A stretch of 64,000 bases of DNA from G016756615 sp035556195 (GTDB lineage Bacteria > Pseudomonadota > Alphaproteobacteria > Rhizobiales > Rhizobiaceae). Below, piece after piece: positions 53,244-62,297 of the stretch. A program made the translations under genes and the position numbers. Positions within the stretch are counted from its first letter, which is position 1. Each line of letters begins with the position of its first letter. The DNA is taken from the NCBI GenBank assembly GCA_035556195.1, contig DATMFK010000063.1, positions 1 through 64,000 of the forward strand, in the 5' to 3' direction. The notes below the pieces were generated by a model that made no database searches, was not told the origin of the DNA, and saw only the letters and a program-made list of their open reading frames with translations.

Positions 53244-54020
53244 TCATACCTGCAGGATCGAGGAGACGAGGAGCTGCGTATAGGGCTGGCGCGGGTCGTC
53301 GAGCACGCGGTCGGTGAGCCCGGTCTCGATCACATGGCCATCCTTCATGACCATCATGCGCTGCGACAGGAGCCGCGCCACGGCGAGGTCATGGGTGACG
53401 ACGATCGCTGCGAGACCGAGATCCGTGACCAGCCCGCGCAGAAGATCGAGCAGCCGTGCCTGGACCGAGACATCCAACCCGCCGGTCGGCTCGTCCATGA
53501 AGACGAGGCGTGGGCCGGTGACGAGGTTGCGGGCGATCTGAAGACGCTGGCGCATGCCGCCGGAAAAAGCGCGCGGTTCGTCGTCGATGCGATCCTCGCC
53601 GATCTCGACACGCGACAGCCAGTCGACCGCGGTCGCGCGGATCCGGCCATAGTGGCGGTCGCCGACCGCCATCAGCCGCTCACCGACATTGGCGCCGGCC
53701 GAGACCGTCATTCGCAAGCCGTCGGCGGGATTCTGGTGCACGAATCCCCAGTCGGTTCGCATCAGGAATCGCCGCTCCGCCTCGCTCATGTGATAGAGTT
53801 CGCGGAACATACCGTCGCGCATGCGATAGGCCGCCGTGCCGGAGGTCGGCAGGAGACGCGTCGAGAGGCAGTTCAGGAGGGTCGTCTTGCCCGAGCCGGA
53901 TTCGCCGACGATCGCCAGCACTTCGCCCGGCCAGAGATCGAAGGAGACGTCCTGGCAGCCCACGCGCGAGCCGTAGAATTTCGACAGCGCGGTGACGCGC
54001 AGAAGCGGTTCGTCCGTCAT
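53244..54020 (-). CDS. phnK: C-P lyase ABC-type subunit PhnK
   Basis: The 258-residue ABC ATPase-like protein has Walker A GESGSGKT at 39-46, the signature FSGGMRQRLQIARNL and Walker B LVFMDEPTGG, in the PhnK pattern with GFVHQNPADGLRM. PhnK docks on PhnJ in the core complex and couples ATP hydrolysis to the reaction cycle. It lies 34 bp after phnJ and is followed by phnL. Confidence 0.95.
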   Translation of the reverse strand: MTDEPLLRVTALSKFYGSRVGCQDVSFDLWPGEVLAIVGESGSGKTTLLNCLSTRLLPTSGTAAYRMRDGMFRELYHMSEAERRFLMRTDWGFVHQNPADGLRMTVSAGANVGERLMAVGDRHYGRIRATAVDWLSRVEIGEDRIDDEPRAFSGGMRQRLQIARNLVTGPRLVFMDEPTGGLDVSVQARLLDLLRGLVTDLGLAAIVVTHDLAVARLLSQRMMVMKDGHVIETGLTDRVLDDPRQPYTQLLVSSILQV

Positions 54021-54054
54021 TGCTTCGTTCCCTTGTTGAAAGCCGCCGCCATCG

Positions 54055-54933
54055 TCAGGCCTCCCCCGCGAGATGGCCGTGATGGCCTTCCTCGCGGCGC
54101 TTCTCGCAATGGTCGGTATCCGAGCACACGAACATGTGGCCGCCGCGATCGTCGAGGATCACCTCGTCGAGATACACGTTTCGCGCCCCGCACATGGCGC
54201 AGGGTTCCTCGAAGCTCTGGATCTCGAACGGATGATCCTCGAAATCGAGGCTGACCACGCTGGTGAAGGGCGGGATGGCATAGATGCGTTTTTCGCGGCC
54301 CGCCCCGAAGAGCTGTAGCGCGGGCGACATGTGCATTTTCGGATTGTCGAATTTGGGTGTCGGCGAAGGATCCATCACGTAGCGGCCCTCGACCTTCACC
54401 GGATAGGCGTAGGTGGTGGCGATATGGCCATGCTTGGCGATGTCCTCGTAGAGCTTCACATGCATCAGGCCGTATTCCTCGAGCGCATGCATCTTGCGCG
54501 TCTCGGTCTCGCGCGGCTCGAGAAAACGAAGCGGCTCGGGGATCGGTACCTGATAGACCAGGGTCTGGCCCTCGGCGAGCGGATGTTCCGGAATGCGGTG
54601 GCGGGTCTGGATGATCGTCGCCTTGGCGGTCTCCGTCGTCACGGCGACCTCGGCCACCTTCTGGAAAAAGGCGCGGATCGACACGGCGTTGGTCGTATCG
54701 TCGGCGCCCTGATCGATGACCTTCAGCACGTCTTCCGGCCCGATGATCGACGCCGTGACCTGGACGCCACCCGTGCCCCAGCCATAAGGCATCGGCATCT
54801 CGCGGGAGGCAAATGGAACCTGGTAGCCGGGAATGGCGATGCCCTTCAGGATCGCCCGGCGGATCATGCGCTTCGTCTGCTCGTCGAGATAGGCGAAGTT
54901 ATAGGAAGCGATTTCGCTGGCGTGGGCGTTCAT
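54055..54933 (-). CDS. phnJ: C-P lyase, radical SAM subunit PhnJ
   Basis: PhnJ cleaves the carbon-phosphorus bond of ribose-linked alkylphosphonates, releasing the alkane. The 292-residue protein has the cluster-binding cysteines Cys245, Cys248 and Cys270 and the catalytic Cys276, spaced exactly as 241, 244, 266 and 272 in Escherichia coli. The metal region GYQVPFASREMPMPYGWGTG is also conserved. Its ATG overlaps the phnI stop (ATGA). Confidence 0.98.
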   Translation of the reverse strand: MNAHASEIASYNFAYLDEQTKRMIRRAILKGIAIPGYQVPFASREMPMPYGWGTGGVQVTASIIGPEDVLKVIDQGADDTTNAVSIRAFFQKVAEVAVTTETAKATIIQTRHRIPEHPLAEGQTLVYQVPIPEPLRFLEPRETETRKMHALEEYGLMHVKLYEDIAKHGHIATTYAYPVKVEGRYVMDPSPTPKFDNPKMHMSPALQLFGAGREKRIYAIPPFTSVVSLDFEDHPFEIQSFEEPCAMCGARNVYLDEVILDDRGGHMFVCSDTDHCEKRREEGHHGHLAGEA

Positions 54934-56027
54934 TCCGCGGCCTCCCTTTCGGCATTCTTGCGGCCCTCATGCTCGGCGCGCATGCGCCGCACGAGATCGA
55001 GTTCGGCCTGGAAGTCGACGTAATGCGGCAGCTTCAGATGCTCCACGAAGCCGGTCGCCTGCACATTGTCCGAATGGGAAATGACGAACTCCTCGTCCTG
55101 CGCGGCGGCCATGACATCCTCGCCGAACTCACGGGCACGCAAGGCGCGGTCGCAGAGCGACATCGCCATCGCCTTGCGTTCGGACTGGCCGAACACCAGG
55201 CCATAGCCCCGCGTGAACTGCGGCGGCGCCTTGGCCGAACCCTTGAACTGGTTGACCATCTGGCATTCCGTCACCCGGATGCGGCCGAGCGTGACGGGGA
55301 AAGGCAGTTCGGGAACCTCCAACTCCAACTCGACCTCGCCTATGCGAACCTCGCCGACGAAGGGGTGATTGCGGGCATAGCCGCGCTGGGTCGAATAGCC
55401 CAGCGCCAGCAGGAACCCCTCGTCGCCGCGAGACAGCGCCTGGAGGCGGATGTCGCGCTCCATCGGAAACTCCAGCGGCTCGCGCGTGATGTCGCCGACG
55501 GCGTGATCGTCTGGCAGTTCGCTGTCGGATTCGATGAGCCCTTCATGGGCGAGGATCTCCGAGACCCGCGGCATGCGCTCCGTCGCCGCGTCGCGCTGCT
55601 CGGGCTCCCCGACTGGCGCATCGCCGGCCAGGTCGGGATCGAGAAGGCGATGGGTGTAGTCGAATGTCGGGCCGAGCAACTGTCCGCCCGGCAGGTCCTT
55701 GTAGGTGGCCGAGACGCGGCGTTCGACCAGCATCCCGCCGGTGTCGATCGGCTTCGTGTAGCCGAAGCGAGGCAAGGTGGTCCGGTAGGCGCGGACGAGG
55801 AAGATCGCTTCGATCAGGTCGCCCCGCGCCTGGACGATGGCGAGCGCGGCGAGTTCCCGGTCGTAGAGGGAGCCCTCGCTCATCACGCGATCGACGCCGA
55901 GGCCGAGCTGTTCCACGATCTGGTCGAGGCGCAGCGCCGGCACGGAACGATCGCCGCGCCGGCGATCGGCAAGCAGTCTATGGGCATTGCGGATGGCCGC
56001 CTCGCCACCCTTGACGGCGACATACAT
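54930..56027 (-). CDS. phnI: C-P lyase core subunit PhnI
   Basis: The 365-residue protein begins MYVAVKGGEAAIRNAHRLL, the conserved PhnI start, and contains LEFPMERDIRLQALSRGDEG and YARNHPFVGEVR. PhnI, with PhnG, H and L, links the phosphonate to the ribose of ATP, releasing adenine; PhnI alone has nucleosidase activity. ATG 56027 was chosen over a longer frame because it lies just after the phnH stop (2-bp gap) and gives the family length. Confidence 0.97.
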   Translation of the reverse strand: MYVAVKGGEAAIRNAHRLLADRRRGDRSVPALRLDQIVEQLGLGVDRVMSEGSLYDRELAALAIVQARGDLIEAIFLVRAYRTTLPRFGYTKPIDTGGMLVERRVSATYKDLPGGQLLGPTFDYTHRLLDPDLAGDAPVGEPEQRDAATERMPRVSEILAHEGLIESDSELPDDHAVGDITREPLEFPMERDIRLQALSRGDEGFLLALGYSTQRGYARNHPFVGEVRIGEVELELEVPELPFPVTLGRIRVTECQMVNQFKGSAKAPPQFTRGYGLVFGQSERKAMAMSLCDRALRAREFGEDVMAAAQDEEFVISHSDNVQATGFVEHLKLPHYVDFQAELDLVRRMRAEHEGRKNAEREAAE

Positions 56028-56029
56028 CG

Positions 56030-56629
56030 TCAGGCCTCCTGGATGCGAGTGGTGCGCGGCAGGCATGCCACGCCTTCGGGCGCGGCGAGGATCACGTCGA
56101 CCCCGCGCGGGAAACGCTGGTTGTTCTGCTTCCATTGCTCGACGAAATGGCGCGGCAGTTGCGATGGCGAGAGGCTGGCCGTCTTTTCGATGCCTGGTCC
56201 ATCGAGGAGCAGCCGAGCGCCCGCGGAGAGGCTTTCCACCTGGAGAACGAGCGTAGCCGAGCGGTCAGGATATTCCTGGGTGCCCTGCGCGAAATTGTCG
56301 AGCGAGATCAGCTCCCCAGGCGCGGCGACGACCGCGAAATGCGCCTCGTCGGGCGTGCGGGCCAGCGGCGCCCCGGTATGGAAGCCGACCCACGATTTGA
56401 CAGCGCGCGAGCACTGCAGCGACGCGTCGAGCCACAGCGGCGTGTCATGGTCACAGAGGGCCAGCGCAACCGCGGCCGCATTCGCGCGCAGGGGCATCGG
56501 CGGCATCGCGAGCACGGGGATCGGCCTGACCGTACCCGGTCGGGCCATGGCGTCCATCACAGCGCGGAACACCTTCTGGGCGTCGAAAACCGGATTCTCG
56601 AAACCGCCTTCGATCTGTTGCGTTTCCAT
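56030..56629 (-). CDS. phnH: C-P lyase core subunit PhnH
   Basis: The 199-residue protein (METQQIEGGFENPVFDAQKV, RAVMDAMARPGTVRPIP) matches PhnH, a PLP-transferase-like fold without the cofactor, needed with PhnG, I and L to make the ribose-phosphonate intermediate. ATG 56629 overlaps the phnG stop by one base (TGATG). It keeps the canonical order GHIJKL. Confidence 0.95.
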   Translation of the reverse strand: METQQIEGGFENPVFDAQKVFRAVMDAMARPGTVRPIPVLAMPPMPLRANAAAVALALCDHDTPLWLDASLQCSRAVKSWVGFHTGAPLARTPDEAHFAVVAAPGELISLDNFAQGTQEYPDRSATLVLQVESLSAGARLLLDGPGIEKTASLSPSQLPRHFVEQWKQNNQRFPRGVDVILAAPEGVACLPRTTRIQEA

Positions 56630-57099
56630 CAATCCTCTCCACGCACCATGGTGAAAAAGTCGACCTTGGTCGCCGCCGTTTCGGCTCGCCGCCGCCGGTC
56701 GGCTTCCGCAAGGACGGCCCGAAGCGGAGCAATAAGCTTCGCCTCGACACATTCGCGCCGGGCCGGGTCCTGCCACAGCGCATCGGCGATGGCCGAAACT
56801 CGCGCCTTCTCCTTGTCTCGGCCGAGCGCATAGGCATGGCCGATCTCTCCGGTGGAAAGGCGAACCGTGGCTCGCGTCACGGTCGCCTCGCCGAAATTGA
56901 AGGGAGCGCCGCCGCCGCCGATGCGTCCGCGCACGGTCACCAGGCCGGTCTCCGGGCCACGCACGGCATGCGCTTCCACCTCGAAGCCGGCTTGCGTCCA
57001 TAACCTCTTCAGCGTGTCGGCCGGCGCGTGCGACATCACGGCCATGGCCGCTTTGCGCGCCGCTTCCGCCTCTTTCTCCTGTCGCCGATCCACTTTCAT
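56629..57099 (-). CDS. phnG: C-P lyase core subunit PhnG
   Basis: The 156-residue protein matches PhnG (VRGPETGLVTVRGRIGGGGA, FNFGEATVTRATVRL, GHAYALGRDKEKA). It is the first gene of the phnGHIJKL operon and part of the G2H2I2J2 core. Promoter elements should lie in the 103-bp gap to the divergent phnF gene, where a Pho-box-like site and a palindrome are visible. Confidence 0.96.
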   Translation of the reverse strand: MKVDRRQEKEAEAARKAAMAVMSHAPADTLKRLWTQAGFEVEAHAVRGPETGLVTVRGRIGGGGAPFNFGEATVTRATVRLSTGEIGHAYALGRDKEKARVSAIADALWQDPARRECVEAKLIAPLRAVLAEADRRRRAETAATKVDFFTMVRGED

Positions 57100-57116
57100 C
57101 CGCGCCTCATCTCGAT

Positions 57117-57136
57117 TTGTCTATTGCTCTATACAA
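57117..57136. promoter_or_regulatory. Inverted repeat, candidate PhnF operator
   Basis: TTGTCTA (57117-57123) and TATACAA (57130-57136) form an inverted repeat with one mismatch and a 6-base spacer, 18 bp upstream of phnG. GntR/HutC-type regulators such as PhnF bind similar sites. A site here could block phnG transcription; phnF starts 67 bp away on the other strand. Confidence 0.5.
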
Positions 57137-57171
57137 CCGAACAAATTATATCTGGCTTCTAACCTGTGTCC

Positions 57172-57189
57172 ATGACGTGTTTGTGACAG
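57172..57189 (-). promoter_or_regulatory. Candidate Pho box upstream of phnG
   Basis: On the minus strand it reads CTGTCAC-AAAC-ACGTCAT. The halves match the PhoB heptamer CTGTCAT at 6 and 5 of 7 positions with the correct spacing. It lies about 75 bp upstream of phnG, as expected for phosphate-starvation control of C-P lyase. Confidence 0.55.
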
Positions 57190-57202
57190 GACGGAGAAGA
57201 CG

Positions 57203-57943
57203 ATGGGGTCGGCGACCGTGGAGCGACGGAGCGGGGTGGCGTTGTGGCGGCAGATCGCCGACAACATCCGGCAAGGCATAGCCAGCGGCACCCTTGGCGA
57301 GGACGGCCGCTTGCCGCCTGAACTCGCTCTGTCCGAGCATTTCAAGGTGAACCGCCATACGGTGCGCAGCGCCATCGCCGCACTGATCCAGGAGGGCGTG
57401 CTGCGCTCGGAGCAGGGCCGCGGGACCTTCGTCGAAAAGCGCCGTCGGCTGAGCTATCCGATCTCGGCGCGCACGCGCTTCTCCACCGGGCTGACCGGGC
57501 AGGCACGCGACAGGCGGGGTGCCCTCCTGGCGCATGCCATGGAAGCGGCCGATATGCGGATCGGCGAGGCGCTTGGCCTTTCGGAAGGCGCCCCGGTCCT
57601 GCGACTGGAAATCCTGAGCGAGGCCGACGGGCGGCCTGTCTCGCGCGCCACGACTTGGGTCGACTCGGTCCGTTTCCCGGGCTTCGAAAAGGTCTTCGCG
57701 CGAACGGGATCGATCACGGCCGCCTTCAAGGCATTCGCAGTCGACGATTACTTCCGAAAATCCACCTTGGTATCGGCCCGCCACGCCGATGCGGCGGACC
57801 TCGCCGATCTCCGGCTTTCCCCCGGCGCGATCGTACTCGTCACGGTGGCCATCAACGTCGATCCGGACGATCTCCCGATCCAATTCGCCGAGACACGCTT
57901 CGCCGCGGACCGCGTGGAACTTACCGTGCAGAGCGAACCTTAG
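57203..57943 (+). CDS. phnF: GntR/HutC-family regulator PhnF
   Basis: This 246-residue protein has an N-terminal GntR winged helix (ELALSEHFKVNRHTVRSAIA, about 45-64) and a C-terminal UTRA effector domain. It sits divergent from phnG in the position typical of PhnF, the phosphonate-operon repressor. The sequence RGTFVEKRRRLSYPISARTR links the two domains. Start ATG 57203 follows GGACGGAGAAG. Confidence 0.92.
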   Translation: MGSATVERRSGVALWRQIADNIRQGIASGTLGEDGRLPPELALSEHFKVNRHTVRSAIAALIQEGVLRSEQGRGTFVEKRRRLSYPISARTRFSTGLTGQARDRRGALLAHAMEAADMRIGEALGLSEGAPVLRLEILSEADGRPVSRATTWVDSVRFPGFEKVFARTGSITAAFKAFAVDDYFRKSTLVSARHADAADLADLRLSPGAIVLVTVAINVDPDDLPIQFAETRFAADRVELTVQSEP

Positions 57944-58065
57944 GGATCACGCGCCGGCCATTGCCACCCTCCCGCCGACGCTGATATCTCCACCGCGTCT
58001 TTTTCCGCGGAGGTCGAAAAGAGCGTGATACCGGCGGCCCAAAAGATCAACCGTGCGCCTTCCAC

Positions 58066-58159
58066 CCCGACCTGTCCTGCCGGACAACTCTTTCCGCATT
58101 GCTGGGCAGGTCCCTCTCTCCGCGCCATGTCCGTCTGCAAAGATTGGCTGCCAGGCAAC
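58066..58159. repeat. Intergenic mosaic repeat before hrpB
   Basis: It starts with CCTGTCCTGCCGGACA, the same core as the 36-bp inverted ends at 37211 and 37674, and ends with the exact 26-bp repeat (58134-58159) also at 352-377. This fills much of 57944-58176, where no gene is seen. Confidence 0.65.
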
Positions 58160-58176
58160 CGTGCGGGGCCGATCGC

Positions 58177-60630
58177 ATGACAAATCTGCCCGAGCTTCCC
58201 GTCACGGCCGTGCTGCCGGCCCTGCTGAACGCGCTGGAGACAGGGCCGAACGCCGTGCTTGTCGCGCCACCCGGGGCCGGCAAGACCACGCTTGTGCCGC
58301 TGGCGCTTCTCGACGCCGCCTGGCGCGGCGATGGCAAGATCCTGCTGCTCGAGCCGCGCCGCCTCGCCGCTCGCGCGGCCGCGAGGCGGATGGCCGCCCT
58401 GCTCGGAGAGGAGCCCGGCGCGACCGTGGGCTACGCCATGCGCATGGAGAGCCGGACATCCGGTGCGACGCGGATCGCGGTCGTCACCGAGGGCGTGCTC
58501 GCTCGCATGATCCTCGACGATCCCGAGCTTTCCGGCATCTCGGCCGTGATCTTCGACGAATTCCACGAGCGCTCACTCGACGGCGATTTCGGCCTGGCGC
58601 TGGCGCTCGACGTGCAGGGCGCGCTGCGGCCCGACCTTCGTCTGCTCGTCATGTCGGCGACATTGGACGGGGCGCGTGTTGCCCGGCTGCTCGGCGACGC
58701 GCCTGTGATCGAGAGCGCCGGTCGCAGCTTCCCCGTCGACATCAGGCATGAGGAACGCCCGTCCGGCACGGCGATCGAAGACGCCATGGCGAAAGCGATC
58801 CGCGACGCGCTGGCGAATGAGCCGGGCAGCGTGCTCGCCTTTCTGCCGGGCCAGCGCGAGATCCTGCGCACCGCGGAGAGGCTGGAAGGCAAGCTGGGAC
58901 AGAATGTCGACATCGCCCCGCTCTTCGGCCAGATGGACGGGAAGGCGCAGGATGCCGCCATCCGCCCCGCCCCCGCCGGCCGACGCAAGGTGGTGCTGGC
59001 CACGGCCATCGCCGAAACGTCGATCACCATCGACGGGGTTCGCGTGGTCGTCGATTCCGGCCTTTCGCGGCTGCCGAAATACGAACCCGCCACGGGCCTG
59101 ACCCGGCTGGAGACGGTGCGGGTCAGCCAGGCTTCCGCGGCGCAGCGGGCCGGCCGTGCGGGCCGCACACAGCCCGGCGTCGCGATCCGTCTGTGGCGCG
59201 CCGAACAGACCGCCGCGCTTCCCCCTTTCACCCCGTCGGAAATCCTCGAAGCCGATCTCTCCGGACTGGTTCTCGACTGCGCCGCCTTCGGCGTGGCCGA
59301 TCCGGCAAGCCTCGCTTTCCTCGATCGCCCGCCGGCGCCCGCGCTTGCCGAAGCCCGTGGCTTGCTGTCGGAGCTCGGGGCGATCGACGCGAACGGCAGG
59401 CTGACGCAAAGCGGGCAGGACATGCGCAAGCTGGCGCTGCCGGTGCGGCTTTCGCACATGGTGGCGGAGGCTGCGCATGCCGGCAAGGCGCGCGATGCCG
59501 CCCTGCTCGCCGTGCTCCTGACGGAGCGCGGCCTCGGCGGCGACAGCGCCGATCTCGAACGCCGCCTGGAACGGTTCCGGACGGAAAGGTCTTCTCGCGC
59601 CGTGGCGGCGCGGCAGCTGGCCGAGCGGCTGGCCCGCCAGGCGGGCGGGAGCAGGGGAGAGCCCGGACCGGCGGGCGCGCTGCTGCTCCATGCCTGGCCC
59701 GACCGCGTCGCCATGGCGCGCGGCGAACGGGGCCGCTTCGTGCTCGCCAACGGCCGCGGCGGGATGGTCGACCCCGCCGACCCGTTGGCGGGCGAAAGGT
59801 TCCTCGTGGTCGCGGATCTCCAGGGCAAGGCACAGAATGCCCGCATCGCCGCCGCGGCTCCGGTCTCGGAAGCGGATGTCCGGACCGTGCTCGCCGAACA
59901 TCTCGAACGCAGGACCGAGACCGCCTTCGATCCGGAACGCCGCGCCGTGCGGGTGCGCGAAACGGTTCGGCTCGGCGCTATCCTGCTCTCCGAGCGCATG
60001 TTGCCGGCGCCTTCGGGCGCGGAGGCCGATCGGGCGATACTGGATGCGCTTCGGGCCCACGGCCTGTCGCTCCTGCCCTGGAGCAAGGAAGCGGAAACGC
60101 TTCGCCAGCGCCTGCGATGGCTGCATAGCGGGCTTGGTTCTCCGTGGCCGGACATGTCGGACGAAGCGCTCATCTCCCGGCTCGACGATTGGCTACTGCC
60201 TTTCCTGGCAGGCGACGCCTCCTTCGCGCGCATCGATCCCGACGTCGTCCAGGCCGGGCTGACGTCGCTCGTGCCGCATGATCTCCAGCGCAAAATCGCC
60301 ACACTCGCGCCGACGCATTTCGACGCCCCTTCGGGCAGCCATGTGCCGATCCGCTACGACGGCGATACGCCGGTCCTTGCTATCCGCGTCCAGGAACTGT
60401 TCGGCCTCGACGAGCACCCGTCCATTGCCGGCGGAACAGTGCCGCTCACGCTCGAACTGCTGTCCCCTGCCCACCGCCCGATCCAGACGACACGCGACCT
60501 CCCGGGCTTCTGGCGCGGCTCGTGGACGGATGTGCGCTCGGACATGCGCGGGCGTTATCCCAAACATGTCTGGCCCGACGACCCCGTCAATGCGACAGCC
60601 ACGAACCGGGCCAAGCCGAGGGTGAAATAG
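58177..60630 (+). CDS. hrpB: ATP-dependent DExH-box RNA helicase HrpB
   Basis: The 817-residue helicase has Walker A PPGAGKTT (31-38), a DEFH box (127-130), SAT as motif III, and the HrpB-type helicase C-terminal and accessory regions (GRAGRTQPGVAIRLW, then PIRYDGDTPVLAIRVQELFG near the end). Bacterial HrpB is conserved but its RNA target is not firmly known. ATG 58177 is the normal start; the frame is open further up only through repeat DNA. Confidence 0.93.
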   Translation: MTNLPELPVTAVLPALLNALETGPNAVLVAPPGAGKTTLVPLALLDAAWRGDGKILLLEPRRLAARAAARRMAALLGEEPGATVGYAMRMESRTSGATRIAVVTEGVLARMILDDPELSGISAVIFDEFHERSLDGDFGLALALDVQGALRPDLRLLVMSATLDGARVARLLGDAPVIESAGRSFPVDIRHEERPSGTAIEDAMAKAIRDALANEPGSVLAFLPGQREILRTAERLEGKLGQNVDIAPLFGQMDGKAQDAAIRPAPAGRRKVVLATAIAETSITIDGVRVVVDSGLSRLPKYEPATGLTRLETVRVSQASAAQRAGRAGRTQPGVAIRLWRAEQTAALPPFTPSEILEADLSGLVLDCAAFGVADPASLAFLDRPPAPALAEARGLLSELGAIDANGRLTQSGQDMRKLALPVRLSHMVAEAAHAGKARDAALLAVLLTERGLGGDSADLERRLERFRTERSSRAVAARQLAERLARQAGGSRGEPGPAGALLLHAWPDRVAMARGERGRFVLANGRGGMVDPADPLAGERFLVVADLQGKAQNARIAAAAPVSEADVRTVLAEHLERRTETAFDPERRAVRVRETVRLGAILLSERMLPAPSGAEADRAILDALRAHGLSLLPWSKEAETLRQRLRWLHSGLGSPWPDMSDEALISRLDDWLLPFLAGDASFARIDPDVVQAGLTSLVPHDLQRKIATLAPTHFDAPSGSHVPIRYDGDTPVLAIRVQELFGLDEHPSIAGGTVPLTLELLSPAHRPIQTTRDLPGFWRGSWTDVRSDMRGRYPKHVWPDDPVNATATNRAKPRVK

Positions 60631-60689
60631 ACCCAGGGCGTCGCCTCGAGCCAGCGCTTTGACGCTCCGCGGCATTTTCGGGCAGGGGG

Positions 60690-60902
60690 CGCTGCTTACA
60701 TGCCCCTTGGCCAACGCCGTCTCTGCTTCAGTCCACAAGCGGCCCGCCGCGGCGGTCCAAGCGTCGTAGTAGGCGCCGTCGTCTCCATTACCGCTGCTTG
60801 TGCCACAGCCGCGATCTCGCCGAAATCGGCGCCGCCATAGGGGATGTAGGCAAACGGCGAGGTGCCGAAATCCTCATGCAGCCCGCCTGGGAACAAGGCC
60901 AT
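60690..60902 (-). pseudogene. N-terminal fragment of an alpha/beta-hydrolase gene
   Basis: From ATG 60902 the minus strand reads MALFPGGLHEDFG, then TSPFAYIPYGGADFGEIAAV. After a one-base frameshift near 60786 it continues GDDGAYYDAWTAAAGRLW, then TEAETALAKGHVSSA. This matches the N-terminal helical cap of alpha/beta-hydrolases of the dihydropseudooxynicotine-hydrolase type. Similarity stops near 60690 and the catalytic domain is missing. It lies in the 60631-61074 gap between hrpB and the exporter gene; the rest of that gap shows nothing else. Confidence 0.6.
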
Positions 60903-61074
60903 CGCGATCCGGTCTTCCACACGGTCTATTTCGTTACCTGCGAAAGTGTCCAAGGCGATGTTTTCTTGTCAATTACTTTAGATTTGCAAACCAGACTTTT
61001 GTCCGGGCAGCCAAAACTAGCGGAGCGCTATTGCATTGTCTGTGCAGAACAAGAGCGCTGTGGCATAACTCACC

Positions 61075-62046
61075 ATGGCAATCAATATCCTGGCGGTTCA
61101 CCGCGACGCGATCCGGTCAGAACAGGCAGCAGGCGATTCGCTTGCAGCCGCCTATTCCGTCGCGGTTCTGTGCTGGCTGCTCTCGGCCGGGGTCTATATC
61201 GCCGTGAAATGGGTCTCTTCCGAGATGCCGCCCTGGGCGCTCTGCTTCTGGCGGGTGTTGATCGCCTGGGCGATCCTGCTGCCGATCGTGCATCGGCATT
61301 TCGGCGACATGGCAGCGCTGGTGCGGGCTCGCGCCCTCGAACTGCTGGCCATCGGCGGCATGGGACTGGCGATTTGCCAGGGCATGATTTTTGTCGGCCT
61401 CGAACATGCCGACGCCACCACCGCCGGCATCATCATCGCGCTGATCCCGATCATTACCATGATCCTGGCGCGTTTGATCCTGGCTGAGCCGATGGGGATC
61501 TGGCAGGCGGTCGGATCCGTCCTGGCGTTTCTCGGGATCGTGGTCATCATGGTCAAGGGCAGCCCGGCCGCGCTGATGCGTCTCGACGTCAACCCCGGCG
61601 AACTGTGGATCGTTGCCGGCGCGTTCTGTTTCAGCCTCTATACCGTCCTGCTCCGCCGGGCGAAATTCGAAGTGGAGCGCCTTCCGCTCCTGGTGCTGCT
61701 TCTCGGCGCGGCAGCGCTCACGGCGCTACCTTTCTATCTCCTCGAGCTTGCCGCCGACGAACGCTCGGCGCTCAATGGCAGCGGGCTGATCGCCCTCGCC
61801 TATGTGGCAATCCCCGGCGGGGCGCTCATGTACTACCTCTTCAATCGCAGCATCGAGGCATTGGGCGCGAGCCGGGCGGGCGTGTTCCTCTACATCCAGA
61901 CGATCTTCATCGCCGTTCTCGCCTACCTGATCCTCGGCGAAAGGTTGCAGCGCTATCACCTCGAAGGCGCGGCACTTATCATCGTCGGCTTGCTCCTCAC
62001 CATCCTGCTGAAGCCGAAAGTCAGGGCCAAGACGGCCAATGCCTAA
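61075..62046 (+). CDS. EamA/DMT-family inner-membrane transporter
   Basis: The 323-residue protein has ten predicted membrane helices in two EamA repeats (AAYSVAVLCWLLSAGVYI in the first, GELWIVAGAFCFSLYTVLLR in the second). Proteins of this drug/metabolite family usually export amino acids or other small metabolites. The substrate cannot be predicted. It stands alone. Confidence 0.92.
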   Translation: MAINILAVHRDAIRSEQAAGDSLAAAYSVAVLCWLLSAGVYIAVKWVSSEMPPWALCFWRVLIAWAILLPIVHRHFGDMAALVRARALELLAIGGMGLAICQGMIFVGLEHADATTAGIIIALIPIITMILARLILAEPMGIWQAVGSVLAFLGIVVIMVKGSPAALMRLDVNPGELWIVAGAFCFSLYTVLLRRAKFEVERLPLLVLLLGAAALTALPFYLLELAADERSALNGSGLIALAYVAIPGGALMYYLFNRSIEALGASRAGVFLYIQTIFIAVLAYLILGERLQRYHLEGAALIIVGLLLTILLKPKVRAKTANA

Positions 62047-62297
62047 GCCGGCGGCCGCCAGCGCAGCTGACTGGGCGGCATCGAGCTCGAGCTGTGGAAC
62101 TGAGGGGCATTCCTCAGTCAGGAAAGTGTTCGACGTGGGTCTCCGCGGTGCGTCCGAAATAGACGGCACGGCGGCCGGGGAAAGATACGACATGACGGCG
62201 CCGCGCGTCATTCCCATCTGCGTCACATTGAGCGTAGTTCGAGCCCGGCCCGAGGGCTCGCCGCGATGTGAACGCCGTCTTCATGCGCCAACCAAAA

